Made by a program: the position numbers and the translations under genes. DNA of 35,353 nucleotides from Branchiostoma floridae (lineage: Eukaryota > Chordata > Leptocardii > Amphioxiformes > Branchiostomatidae), in the NCBI RefSeq assembly GCF_000003815.2, contig NC_049979.1:29977144-30012496 (forward strand), in the 5' to 3' direction. Shown one piece after another: positions 10,529-21,612 of the stretch; position 1 is the first letter of the stretch; the number at the start of each line of letters is the position of its first letter. Below the pieces are notes generated by a model. It ran no database searches and was not told the DNA's origin. It saw only the letters and a program-made list of their open reading frames with translations.

Positions 10529-11039
10529 GACGTAAGCATTAAGCGACCTTTCCTCAACGACCACCTGGCCAACGCGACGGCGACCGGCCCGAAATGGGAC
10601 CCATAAGGACCGCATCATTTTCAAAATTGAGGTTTTCATCGATTTTTGATGATAACTAGTGCTATTTTTGGCCGAAATTGTTGGTAGTACTGTTTAACCG
10701 TTATAGGTATGTTTGGTAAAGATTTGTATGGTACATTAGGCATTAATAGAAAGTAGGAAGATAGGCTTTAGTTAACATTTGAATTTAGACTAGTACTGTC
10801 CGTTGGACGGTCATGTACCATTTTTTTTCAAACCTATAACGGCTTTAGTAGAAAAAGACTTTTGTACAAATGTTCCCAGGTGTATACACTGCTACAAACG
10901 CAGTAGGGTCACCATGGGGCTAATGCTGTGTTTTAAAAAGCGTTGAAAGTGAACAAATCTGTCAGACAGTATAATTGATGGCAGTCTATCACGAAGTTCG
11001 CTGCAGCTCTACAGCACTTGTATCTATCCTTATAGGTCT
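10529..11039. other. Post-gap non-coding stretch with a GC-rich start
   Basis: 10529-10610 is clearly more GC-rich than its surroundings and on the minus strand is open for 37 codons from a Met at 10639 (MKTSILKMMRSLWVPF, then basic residues). Only sequence between the Met and the gap is real. It could be a coding fragment, but no motif is recognisable. The remainder, 10640-11039, shows nothing. Confidence 0.25.
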
Positions 11040-11420
11040 TATGAAGATGCGTTTTCTACATGTTCTGTTTAATTCGGTACTTTTACCAAGGTTGTCTTTG
11101 ATATCCTGTATGTGGTATATTTGTTTTGTTTTGTTTTGTTTATTCTCTTAAATCTAATTCAGCGCTTCTACTACAATTTTCTTTATATCTTGAATGAGGT
11201 ACATTTGTTTTGCTTTGTATATTCCGTTCGATCTAATTTGGTACTAATACCACGCTTATTTTTTTTATATGTTGAATGCGGTACATTTGCATGTTGTCCA
11301 TTCCTCTATTATGTTTATTCTGTTAGATATAATATGGTACTTCTACACGTCTATATGTTGCAAGCGTTACTTTGGTACTTTTAAAAAAACATTTCTTTGT
11401 CTCCTCAATTGGTACATTTG
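11040..11420 (+). repeat. Degenerate tandem repeat, period about 83 bp
   Basis: The phrase TTGAATGNGGTACATTTG recurs, with TGTGGTATATTTG at about 11111, TGAGGTACATTTG at about 11195 and TGCGGTACATTTG at about 11277 (spacing 84 and 82 bp). Between them TTTATTCYGTTMGATCTAAT and TGGTACTTCTAC recur. A further diverged unit begins near 11406. Similar phrases (TTGGTACTTTTACACACTTC) reappear after the next gap at about 12840. T-rich periodicity near a multiple of 3 creates apparent ORFs full of Phe, Tyr and Leu; I do not regard these as genes. Confidence 0.65.
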
Positions 11421-11914
11421 TTTTGTTGCTTTAATGAAGAAGTTGTTCAAATAAAGTAAAGGTAGGTTTGTTTGTCTTACTCAATCTATGCATATAGATG
11501 GATCTCAATATTTGCTGTGTAAACTACTTCGTTGTTTTCTAAAGCTTTCATTGACGCTTTATGCCATGGTACATGGTAGTTGGGTACAAAGGCAAGGTAA
11601 TTTTTTTAAAAATAATTAAACATAAAACATTAGTCTTCTTTACATATTTCCACTATATAGCGTCTATATTTGCATAACTGCATTATTGTATCCTTGCTAA
11701 AACATCAAACGTTTGCATTACTTATTCAATTGGGTAGCAAAAGGGCCTATTAGTGTTACTAGATATTTAGCAAACTGTATTTCCTATTTTAAGTTGTGTG
11801 AACGTTGGGAACTTCGGTTGTTTGCTCTCTCCATCTTTCTCAATGTGCAGCACGACACCCTTAAGGCTAAAAGCGGCTTAAAAAAGCCAGTGAAGCGACG
11901 AATGGATCAAACAA
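11421..11914. other. AT-rich non-coding stretch
   Basis: No gene or repeat was recognised. The open frame starting at 11713 depends mainly on the following N run and is not supported. Confidence 0.4.
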
Positions 11915-12698
11915 NNNNNNNNNNNNNNNNNNNNNNNNNNNNNNNNNNNNNNNNNNNNNNNNNNNNNNNNNNNNNNNNNNNNNNNNNNNNNNNNNNNNNN
12001 NNNNNNNNNNNNNNNNNNNNNNNNNNNNNNNNNNNNNNNNNNNNNNNNNNNNNNNNNNNNNNNNNNNNNNNNNNNNNNNNNNNNNNNNNNNNNNNNNNNN
12101 NNNNNNNNNNNNNNNNNNNNNNNNNNNNNNNNNNNNNNNNNNNNNNNNNNNNNNNNNNNNNNNNNNNNNNNNNNNNNNNNNNNNNNNNNNNNNNNNNNNN
12201 NNNNNNNNNNNNNNNNNNNNNNNNNNNNNNNNNNNNNNNNNNNNNNNNNNNNNNNNNNNNNNNNNNNNNNNNNNNNNNNNNNNNNNNNNNNNNNNNNNNN
12301 NNNNNNNNNNNNNNNNNNNNNNNNNNNNNNNNNNNNNNNNNNNNNNNNNNNNNNNNNNNNNNNNNNNNNNNNNNNNNNNNNNNNNNNNNNNNNNNNNNNN
12401 NNNNNNNNNNNNNNNNNNNNNNNNNNNNNNNNNNNNNNNNNNNNNNNNNNNNNNNNNNNNNNNNNNNNNNNNNNNNNNNNNNNNNNNNNNNNNNNNNNNN
12501 NNNNNNNNNNNNNNNNNNNNNNNNNNNNNNNNNNNNNNNNNNNNNNNNNNNNNNNNNNNNNNNNNNNNNNNNNNNNNNNNNNNNNNNNNNNNNNNNNNNN
12601 NNNNNNNNNNNNNNNNNNNNNNNNNNNNNNNNNNNNNNNNNNNNNNNNNNNNNNNNNNNNNNNNNNNNNNNNNNNNNNNNNNNNNNNNNNNNNNNNNN
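11915..12698. other. Assembly gap (784 N)
   Basis: 784 N, one base different from the gap at 9744-10528. Repeat-like sequence on the right side (12699-12900) resembles the 83-bp repeat at 11040-11420, so part of the missing sequence may be that array. Confidence 0.97.
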
Positions 12699-13390
12699 AC
12701 TTGTCTTCTATATTTTAACGTCGCGCGTTTTTTATGTTTTGTATATAATGTTAGATTTAAGATCGTTTTGTTTTGTTATATATATGCTACTAGATTTTTT
12801 TATAACATTTACCCGATTTGAATATCTTGTTACAATCAACTTGGTACTTTTACACACTTCCAATGTTATCTTAAACTACTTACTTTTAACGTACACTGTG
12901 ACGTACACTATGATAATAAATAAGTCTTTCATCGCTATTTATTACAAAGCACGTAACCATCGTAAACTACGACTATTTGGGTCAACAATGAATTTACTCA
13001 AAATTTCACAAAACGGACGTGACTCAGTCAGAATTTAATACATGATACTCGGGAAATTGGGATAGTAAAGATGTAAATTGTCGAACCTTCTAGTCGTTCG
13101 TACGTTCAAGGATTTGGTTGTTTGCCATAATGATTTAACACCTTCCTTTCCATCTTTCACAGTTCGTTGCACAGTACAAGGCTCCGCGAGTTAAAAGACG
13201 CTCATAGTCTGCTGAACTACCAACAAAGCACGAATCAACACAATAGATCCCTTAGTCAAGCTTTTCTGTGACGCAGATGTTGACCTTTCTTTAAGCGTTT
13301 GTCGGAAAGCCTCTTCCTTGATTTGTCGTCCTACTAATGATGATAGATGAACTGTCATTAAGAAATTATTCAGACTATAATTCTACCCCG
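12699..13390. other. T-rich sequence with fragments of the 83-bp repeat
   Basis: 12699-12900 contains ATGTTAGATTTAAGATCG, TTTTGTTTTG and TTGGTACTTTTACACACTTC, all similar to phrases of the array at 11040-11420, but no regular period. 12900-13390 is unrecognised. Confidence 0.35.
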
Positions 13391-13767
13391 AAAGCTCAGC
13401 TCGCTCCAAATGAATTGTGATCAGCGGACAAAAGGAAAATGGGAAGGATATATAAGGAAAAGAAGGCAGTTGTGAGATGAACGGTTAGTATACCTACCAG
13501 ATGTAAATGATATGTTACGTTGTCTCAGTGAAAATGTTAAGTGGCTGACCTTAGGTCACGGCCGCGCAGGTTAATTGTCACCTCGCCCCAAAGCTCAGCT
13601 CGCTCCAAATGAATTGTGATCAGCGGAAAAACTAAGGAAAAGAAGGCAGCTGTGAGATGAACGGTTAGTATACCTACCAGATGTACATGATATGTTACAT
13701 TGTCTTAGTGAAAACGTTAAGTGGCTGACCTAAGGTCATGGCCGCGCTGGATAATTGTTACCTCGCC
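13391..13767 (+). repeat. Tandem duplication, 199-bp period
   Basis: Copy 1 (13391-13587) and copy 2 (13590-13767) both start AAAGCTCAGCTCGCTCCAAA and end in CACCTCGCC or TACCTCGCC. Copy 2 lacks about 20 bp after GATCAGCGGA. The rest matches with few substitutions, including the landmark ACGGTTAGTATACCTACCAG. Both copies hold an everted repeat of the nuclear-receptor half-site AGGTCA: TGACCTTAGGTCA at 13546-13558 and TGACCTAAGGTCA at 13726-13738. I do not recognise the family and see no tRNA-like promoter boxes. Confidence 0.92.
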
Positions 13768-14329
13768 GCCGGCGTCTTTCAAAGTGACCTGTGAATCATA
13801 TGGGATGGTGGAGGTTTCTTTGTGATCATGGTGAGGCACTGAGCTGTTCGCATGGATGGATCAACACAATGACCCTGTGTCCTAGCTTTTACATTTAGAA
13901 ATTTTCGCCTAAAATAATGGCAGGATTAAACTTATTGCTGTAGTGTTATTGGGGAGTTAATGCTCATAACCATCGTTTTTTTAAGTGTCTGAATATACAG
14001 CCATTTCGCAGCTTAAGTCTTAGAAATTAGCCATCAGATTATGACTTTAGATCAGATAACTGGGCGTGGTGCAACTTCATAATTACACTCAACAGAAAGA
14101 AGCGTCACAGCGCCCAAGGCCACCAACCGTCACACTACAATAGTTATTCTGTAGTTCACCACGGAGCACACTGCTTCGAACTGCTTAAATGTTTGGAATA
14201 CCCTTGTTTTTAAGGTGGGTTCTTCTCATTATTTCTTTTTACAGCTTAATTACAAAAAAAAACACGGGTCACCAAAATAGCTTTTTTTTAAATGTACGTT
14301 CTAAAAGTAAGATGGTGCTGTGATCCATT
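13768..14329. other. Non-coding stretch, nothing recognised
   Basis: Neither a gene nor a repeat could be supported. The segment separates the 199-bp duplication from the older degenerate repeats that start near 14330. Confidence 0.4.
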
Positions 14330-15370
14330 CACTCCATTAACAGGTTTTCTGTGTTTTACATCGTCATTTTACAACAATGAACTCTGAAGCAACGTCCTAC
14401 TTTGAACATCGATTTAGTACGCTGAACTAAGTTAACCATGTATAGCGGTACTGCCACACTAACTTACCATGGCTTGCTAATTGTGAGTGATATATATTGG
14501 TACAGAAAAAAAGTATAGGTTATGTTAGATTCTTTTTAAAAACGGTCTCTTTGGCAGCCCCCTCCTTTTTCGGCTTACAACGGTGAACTAAAATTAAACA
14601 ACGCATTTATATGTCGATTTACGCCGCTGAGCAAGCTTAAGTTCAAACAATTTTTACCATGTTCAGTCACGGTGACGCGGGGTGACGGGAGGGTGTGTGT
14701 TACTAGCCTAGCCTAATCACATCACATTAAGATTAAAAGAAAACGGCGGACTTTTAAAAACAAGCTACCATTTATTTTCGTCCCAGGCGGCAATTACTTT
14801 AAGTCCTCATAAGTCAATCTTTGCGCCTAGTATTGTTTCCATTTAAGGTTATCTTAGGTACTTAAACAGTGCCCGCCGCTGCCAACAGTGGACTAAGATG
14901 AAATGTACAAGTATACAACCACGTTTATTAACAATAAGAAATAGCACGGAGGTGGAGGAAGGGTGGAGGGTGTGTTACTAACATAACCGAATCACATTAC
15001 ATTTAGATTTGAAGGAAACGAAGGACCATCAAAGGTAAGCCATCACTTATTTCGTCCCAGACCACATTTACTATAAGTCCTCACTAGTTAATACCTACGG
15101 ATAGTATTGCTTTAGGTACTTTAAAAACAGCCATTTCTTTGGTCAACAGTGAACTGAAATGGATTGTACAATTGTGGGAGGGTGTGTGTTACTAACATTA
15201 CCTAATTACATTACATTTAGCTTCGATGCAACCGGCGAACCATTAAAAGTAAGCTTTTATTCATTTGTCGTCCTAAAGCACATTGAGATTGGGATATTTA
15301 CTTGAAACCCTCTCTAGTTTATCCCGATAAATATTACTGTTTTTTAGGCTTTAAAATATAGGCACTTAAC
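14330..15370 (+). repeat. Old degenerate tandem repeat, unit about 210-280 bp
   Basis: Three clear copies begin at GGGAGGGTGTGTGTTACTA (14687), GGTGGAGGGTGTGTTACTAA (about 14963) and GGGAGGGTGTGTGTTACTAA (about 15177). Each is followed by CCTAATYACATTACATTWAG, later by TTCGTCCCAG or TCGTCCTAAAG, TAAGTCCTCA, TAGTATTGYTTT and CAACAGTGRACTRARATG. Two older partial copies precede them, with TTACAACAATGAACT near 14370 and TACAACGGTGAACTA near 14575, each followed by an ATCGATTTA or GTCGATTTA phrase and a TACCATG. Unit length varies through indels. No coding potential is seen. Confidence 0.8.
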
Positions 15371-17347
15371 CCTTCTATATTTTTTGTATTTGTATACAAT
15401 AGATTATTTATCGAAGTAATAATATCATTAATTTAGAACAACTTTTTCTACTTTGTGAAGGGATCGTATCTTCCATTTATACTTTGAATTAGTGAGTTAG
15501 TACGTAGTTTTTAATTTAAAGTAAGTAAAATAAAAAAATCGAAATCAACGGCCTGCTTAGATACTAGTATTTCAATATGTGACATGTGAGATTTGTAAAG
15601 TAATAGATTAAGATATTGCAAATCAGTAATGAGACTCCAGCTCTTGATGTACATTTCAAACTCACAGTTTTGAATACTGTTTGATGCAAAATGTAAAGGC
15701 TAAAGAACGTAACTTTCAATAAAAGGCAAACATGGAAGTGGCCATTAATTAATCATTATACAATAGTGGTAGCAAGGGCGACAAAATTGATTAAGTGTAC
15801 ACGGTATATGAGAGGTACATGCAAATAGTGGCCGTTGGACCTTTTAAATCTTTAAAGGCTCAAACAGAAAAAAAAATACTACAGTTTTAATCCTACAGCT
15901 GAACACTTCGACAACTACTAAATCTAACAGTATAAAGGCTTTTTCTATTTGGTCGGCTTTGTTCATAATTTTATTATTGCATACGTGCATTTGTTTGCCA
16001 CATCGCACCACTCCGCCAACTTTTTTTTCACCCGATATCTGTGCACTGTTCTATTTGTTTTAATATTGGCCCTAAGCCAGATACCAAAAAAGATACACGT
16101 CGCAAATTTCGCTAAGAGCTAACTAGAATACCACTTTTTGAATTATATCTTAAAGACCAAACAGGTAATGTTTGTAACTCAATGTAATTATGTAATTAAT
16201 ATTAACTAATGTATACATTGGCGAATTTACATTATTGTTTTTGGCAAATACTCAAGCATTAACGCTTGAGACCTAACTTTGGGCTGATTTTTTCCCTATC
16301 CACCATAGTCCGGATTACAAACAGATAATATTTGCCATTGTAAACGATTTATACCAAGCATAATTAACAAATATCCACAGACTTTGCGTATCGTTGCTTG
16401 GCGTGGCAAAGTCCCTTCAAAATCTTGAAACGCGTATTTAGTTTTATCACAGTTTATTCATTTCTATTATACTGATAATTCTGTCCATGATATGAAATAT
16501 CCATTATAATAAATTATGATAGGGTAAAGTTTTCACCTTTTCTCTTGTCACCGCTTGTTTGTATGTAAGTACACAATACTTCTGGTAACGTACGAAGAAT
16601 TTGTTCAAGAAGGTCCTATGTAACAATGCTTTTATACCCAGCACATGATGACGTTATAAGAAGGACATGGACATCTTGGCAATAACGTTAAGGGTTTATA
16701 CATTTTGATAAAACAAAAAAATGCTGTCTAAAATAACGTACTGGATCCCTCTAGAAGAAGGTAAAAGGGGGCCAAGGTAAGGAGATAATGAAACATAACG
16801 TCAGGAAAACAAACCAGACCGGACATTTGGCAGGATATTATGTTTACTCTGTAATCTATCGTAGGAAATATGGTCGTAGTCATTTGCATTTTCTATTTAG
16901 ACTGAAATATTTACTTAAAAATCCCCATGTTTGGGCTTGTAGTGTTACAAATTCGTTACTATTTAGGGTTTTCGTATTTAATACAAATCTTGCGGAGCTA
17001 GAGATTTCGACAGTCTGAAGACCCTCTAGCGGGGTTTCTTTGTAGTGCAGCGGAACTTCGAGGTGTAGCTTATGGGTATAAAATGGTCTTGCTTTTCTTA
17101 GAAGCAAGGATTTGGGGCAATGAAATTTTTTTACATTTGTTAGCCTTAGTGAATTTGTGTATTGTATGAACGTAAGTTTTGACAGCAGTTGTGTTATTTG
17201 CTGTTCTATTCTATATTCATTCTATTGACGGCTCTTAACAATTTCAATGCAAGAGTGTGTTTATTCTCAGCATTTCCAATCTCATCAGTTTATTCCGAAG
17301 TTTTACAATAACTCATATAGTTTCCTAATATGGTTGGTTCTTTTCAT
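15371..17347. other. AT-rich non-coding stretch
   Basis: No repeat array, element end or gene is recognised over about 2 kb. Overlapping open frames on both strands at 16788-17107 (75 to 76 codons) have no motif and overlap in antisense, which argues for chance. Confidence 0.45.
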
Positions 17348-17942
17348 TTAACCATATTCAGACCGGGCTTTTTTGTTCATCCCTGGATTTGGGGGGGGGG
17401 GGGTGTTGGTGTGCTTTTAGGGCAATCCACATCTAAGTCCTATAACTCTTGAACGACGTGTCGTATGACCACCAAATTTTTAGGATATGATATAGACGTA
17501 ATATCTGACAAGTATAAGACTTTGACGTTACGATGACGTAATATGACATTTCAAATAACATATGATTTAATTAATGTAACAAAATAGCAGTAATATAGCA
17601 AATAAACGTGAAAAATACATTGTTAAAACCGAAATTAGAGATTTTTGGCAAAACTGCCTTTCAACAAATGGTGGCCATGCCAACACGAGAAAAATGAAAA
17701 TTTGTCAAACTTAGCGAAATTGTTGTCAACAATATTTTTGGCAAACTCACTAACTTTTGTGGCTTTAGCAAAAGCCATTCTGGCCTTATAGGACATCAAA
17801 GTGGGCGCAGGCCTCAACCCCCCCCCCCTCTGAATAGGGTTAGCTACGTCGTTGAAGAGTTATAGGACTTAGAAGTGGAGGGCCTCAAACCCCCCCCCCC
17901 CGTCCAGGGATGACCAAAAAAGCCCGGTCTGAATATGGTCAA
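17348..17942 (-). mobile_element. Rearranged type I element with right ends at both edges (element 2)
   Basis: It starts TTAACCATATTCAGACCGGG and ends CCCGGTCTGAATATGGTCAA, so both outer ends carry the same variant CCATATT instead of CCCTATT. Both outer ends match the right end of element 1 (GGACTTAGAAGTGGAGGGCC, then GATGACCAAAAAAGCCCGG, read from the inside). A left end in reverse orientation (GGACATCAAAGTGGGCGCAG...CTGAATAGGGTTAG, ending about 17836) lies inside, abutting the extra right end. The middle is shortened compared with element 1. A decayed X-box, GTGGCCATGCCAAC, is at 17671-17684. The right TTAA has become TCAA. It is either a fold-back derivative or an element joined to a solo right end. 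Confidence 0.75.
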
Positions 17943-20632
17943 AAGTGTTATGTTTGGATAACCTTTTTTTTCGAAAACTGTGTTTTTGTCAGTAAAATGT
18001 TAAGTTTGGAGAAACTCCTTTGATTGTTTAAAGTCATGACTGTAAGATGTAAAGTTGAAGGTTTGTAGAAAATCTTGTTTTTTAAGAGACTGTGTATTTG
18101 TAATAGAAGTGTCTCTGAAGTGAAGTGTTTGAAGAAAATCCTGTTTCTTTTTCTCGGAACATGTGTGTTTGTAAAAGCCATGACTGTAAGATAAAAAATG
18201 TAAGATTCGAAGAAAACCCTTTTTTTTTGTAAAAGACGTGTCTAAAAGAAAAAATAATAATTTGTTCTCTCTTAGAACCTGTGTGTTTGTAAGAGCCGTG
18301 TCTGTGAGATGTAAAATGTAAGGTGTGGAGAAATTCCCCCTTTTTCCTTACGTAACCTGTGTATTTTTAAAAGCCGTCAGTAAGGCGTTAAGTTAAAGGT
18401 TTGGTAGAAATTCTCCTTTTTTTCCCGGAAGCTGTGTGTTTGTAAAAGCCATGTCTGTAAAATGTAAAGTGCATGGTTTAGAGAAAATTCTTTGTTTTTT
18501 TCTCAAACCCTGTGTGTTTGTAAAAGCCGTGTCTGTAAGGTTTAAAGTTAGAAAAAAATCTTTCTTTCTTGTAGCCGGTGTGTTTGCAATAGCCGGTGTG
18601 TTTGAAATAGCCGCGTATGTAAGATGTAAGATGCAATGTTTCGAGAAATTCCTCTTTTTTTTTCTTTCGGAACCTGTGATTAGTAAAAGCCGTGACTTGG
18701 AACCTATGTGTTTGTAACAGCTGTGTCAGTAAGATGTAAATTGTAAGGTTTGCATAGAATTCCTTTTTTTCTCGGAACCTGTTTGTTTGTAAAAGCCGTT
18801 GCTGTTAGAGGAAAAGTGTAAGGTTTAGTGAAAATTATCTGTCTCTCTCAGATCCTGTGTGTTTGTAATAGCCGTGTCTGTAAGATGTAAAGTGTAATGT
18901 TTGGAGAAAAACTTTTGTTTTACTTTCAGAACATGTGTCTTTGTAATAGCCGTGTCTGTAAGATGTAAAGAGTAAGGTTCGAAGTAAATTCTCTTTTTTT
19001 GCTCTTCGGAATCTGTTTGTAAAAGCCGTGTCATTAAAATGAAAAATGTAACGTTAGGAGAAAATCCTCCGTTTCTATGTCGGAACCTGTTTGTTTTTAA
19101 TAACCTTGACTGTAAGATAGAAAGTGTATTGTTTGGAGGAAATCCTCTGTTTTTCTCACGGAACCTATGTGGTTTGCATTAGCTGTGTCTGAAAGATAGA
19201 AAGTGTAGGGTTTCGAGAAAATCCTCTGTTCTTTTTTTAGAACCTGTGTGTTTGTAATATCCGTGTCTGTAAGATGTTAAGTGTAAGGTTTGGAGAAAAT
19301 CATCTGTTCTATTTTCTCGCAACCTGTGTGTATGTCAAATGTAAAGTGTGAGGTTTTGGAGAAAGCTCTTCAATCTTCTTTCAGAACCTGTGTGTTTGTA
19401 TTAGCCATGTCTGTAAGATGTGAGGTTTGGAGAAAATCCTCTGTTTTATTTTTTTGCAACCTGTGTGTATGTCAGATGTAATGTGTAAGGTTTTGGAGAA
19501 AGCTCTTCTAATTTTCTTTCAGAACCTGTGTGTTTGTAAGAGCCGTGACTGTAAAATGTAAAATGTAAAATGTAAGGTCTGGGTCAACTCCTTTTTATCT
19601 TCAAACTTGTGATTTTGTAATAGCCGTGTCTGTAAGATTTAAAAGTGCAATGTTTGGATAAAATTCTTTGTTTTTTTGCCAAAATGTGTGATTTTGTAAA
19701 ATCCCTGTCTGTAAGATGTGAAGTGTGAGGTTGCTTCTTCTCTTGAAACATGTGTCCTTGTTATAGCAGTGTCAGAAATAGAAAAAGTGTAAGGTTTCGG
19801 AAAAATTGTCCGTTTTTTAACTTGCAGTTTGTAATAGCCGTGACTGTAAGATAAAAAGAGATAATGTGTAGATAAAATCCTCCTTTATTGTGGGAACCTA
19901 TGTGTTTGTAAAATCCGTGTTTGTAAGATTTAAAAGTGCAATGATTGAAAAAATCCTTCGTTGTTTTTTCGGAACCTGTGTGTACGTATGCGAAAGATGC
20001 GTCTGTGAGATGTAAAGTTTGGAAAAATTCCCCTTTTTTTCTCCCGGAACCTGTGTATTTGTGAAAAGGGTGACTTAAGGGCGTTAAGTGTAAGGTTTTA
20101 AGAAAATGATCTGTTTTTCTCTTGGAACCTGTGTGTTTGTAATAGCGGTGTCTGTATAATGTCAAGTGTAGGGTTTAACGAAAATCCTCGTTGTTTTTTT
20201 CTTCTTCTCAGAACCTGTGTGTTTGTAAAAGCCGTGTCTGCAAATGTTAAGTGTAGGGTTCAAAGAAAACCCTCCTTTTTTTCACAGAATCTGTGTGTTT
20301 GCAATAGTTGTGTCTGTAAGATGCAAATTGTAAAGTTTGGATAAAATCCTTCTTTTTTTTTTTCTTTGAACCTGTGTGTAATAAATAGCTTTGTCTGTTA
20401 GAGGTCAAATCTAAGATTTTCAGTACCTCCTCTGTTTTTTCTCTCGGAATCTTTGTTTGTTAAAGCCGTATCTGTAGGATGTAAAGTGTAAGGTTTGGAA
20501 AAAACTTATCGGTTTTTTTTTTCGGAATCTGTTTGTCTGTAAGAGCCGTGTGTGTAATTTTAAAAGTGCAATGTTTAAAAAATTCTTTGTTATTTTGGAA
20601 CCCATTTGTTTTTAAAAGCCGTGTCTGTATGA
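17943..20632 (+). repeat. Satellite B array, block 1
   Basis: This is a tandem array of about 75-bp monomers (observed spacings 75 to 78 bp, for example starts near 18281, 18359, 18434 and 18512). A typical monomer reads GAACCTGTGTGTTTGTAAAA, then GCCGTGTCTGTAAGATGTAA, then AGTGTAAGGTTTGGAGAAAA, then TCCTCTGTTTTTTTCTCG. Divergence between monomers is high, around one base in six by eye, but orientation is constant. Local dimers occur: GCAACCTGTGTGTATGTCA at about 19319 and 19456 marks a 137-bp two-unit repeat. Apparent ORFs on both strands reflect the near-multiple-of-3 period. It shares no sequence with satellite A. Confidence 0.92.
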
Positions 20633-21612
20633 TTAACCCTCAAACACCCGAGTGGGGTCCATTTGGACCCCAGGCGTAAATTATGAAGTACCATTTGAAC
20701 ATTTTTAATCAGAAGAAAAATTCCTTCCGTGACTTTGTCAGCCAATATCTTCTTTACCTTCTCCTAAGTTTTTATGAAGATTGGTACAATACTGTGGAAG
20801 CTATAAAGAAAGTCCGTGATCAGTCCGCCTGGGGTCCAAACGGACCCCAGCAAAAAAGTGCAGCTTTTGAAACAAACTTTTGAGTCTAACTCCCTAACTA
20901 CCTATCGTATCACCACCAAACTTTTGGAAGATAATAAACATGTAAAACTAAATCCTCATATAAACTTCTGTGTCATCACCAAATGATATGACGACATTAT
21001 GACGTCATTTAGCTAATAAGGGCGGCCATCTTGGATTTTGACTAATGACGTCATGAAATTAGCATAAATTATAAATTTTGAATCGTGAAAATAGCATTGA
21101 ATTTCATAGAATTTTATTGTTGTAAGAAAACAAGCATTGTTTACCAAGAAAACATTGTTTAAATCGAAATTGGCAATTTTTTTGCAAAAATGTGCCTGTC
21201 ATAATTCCGTTGCCATGGCAACCACAAATAATGATAAATTTACTTTAATGACAAAAAAAAATTGCTAACAATATTTTGTGATATATTACCAAGTTTCGTA
21301 GCTTTAGCACTAGCCGTTCATGAGTTATGCGACATAAAGGTTGCTGAGGGCCTCAAAATTCCCCTCTCTGGTCAGAATAGGTTTAGTGCAATAGATGGTC
21401 CTTCTGATCTTTTGCATAAATTATGATAATGAGGTGGAATTAGCAACACCTTAACATGTCGAAATATTCCTCTTACATTGACGAAGCAATGTATGTACAA
21501 TGATCACAGATTGGAATTGGAACTGAGATTTTATGAACAAAACATTTTGGGGTCCGTTTGCACCCCACTCGGTCATTTTAGTCGCAAAAAAGGTCGGGAG
21601 CTTGAGGGTTAA
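20633..21612 (-). mobile_element. Complete type IIa MITE (element 3)
   Basis: It is bounded by TTAACCCTCAAACACCCGAG and, at 21612, the complement of TTAACCCTCAAGCTCCCGAC, 980 bp with both TTAA sites. GGGGTCC...GGACCCC hairpins lie at 20654-20671, 20831-20848 and 21549-21566 (the last with one mismatch). The core holds TGACGTCA at 21000 and 21046, a YY1-like GGCGGCCATCTT at 21021-21032 (minus-strand motif) and an exact X-box at 21209-21222. At 21340-21392 a decayed type I end is still recognisable inside (GAGGGCCTCAAAATTCCCC, GGTCAGAATAGGTTTAG). The right end has about 25 bp more than the left between two CCGA tetramers. It has no transposase and lies in satellite B. Confidence 0.87.

Noticed and set aside
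9647-10639. Apparent 330-codon minus-strand ORF
   Set aside because: Most of it is N. Only 37 codons on one side and about 31 on the other are real, and neither shows a motif.
11713-13038. Apparent 441-codon plus-strand ORF
   Set aside because: It depends on a 784-N gap. The flanking sequence is T-rich degenerate repeat.
16788-17107. Overlapping 75 to 76 codon ORFs on both strands
   Set aside because: Antisense overlap, no domain, and no supporting splice or promoter context.
17943-20632. tRNA- or Pol III-derived repeat, given the GGTTTGGAGAAAATCC phrase and T runs
   Set aside because: The phrase only weakly resembles a B box, no A box lies at the right distance, and no cloverleaf can be drawn from the consensus.
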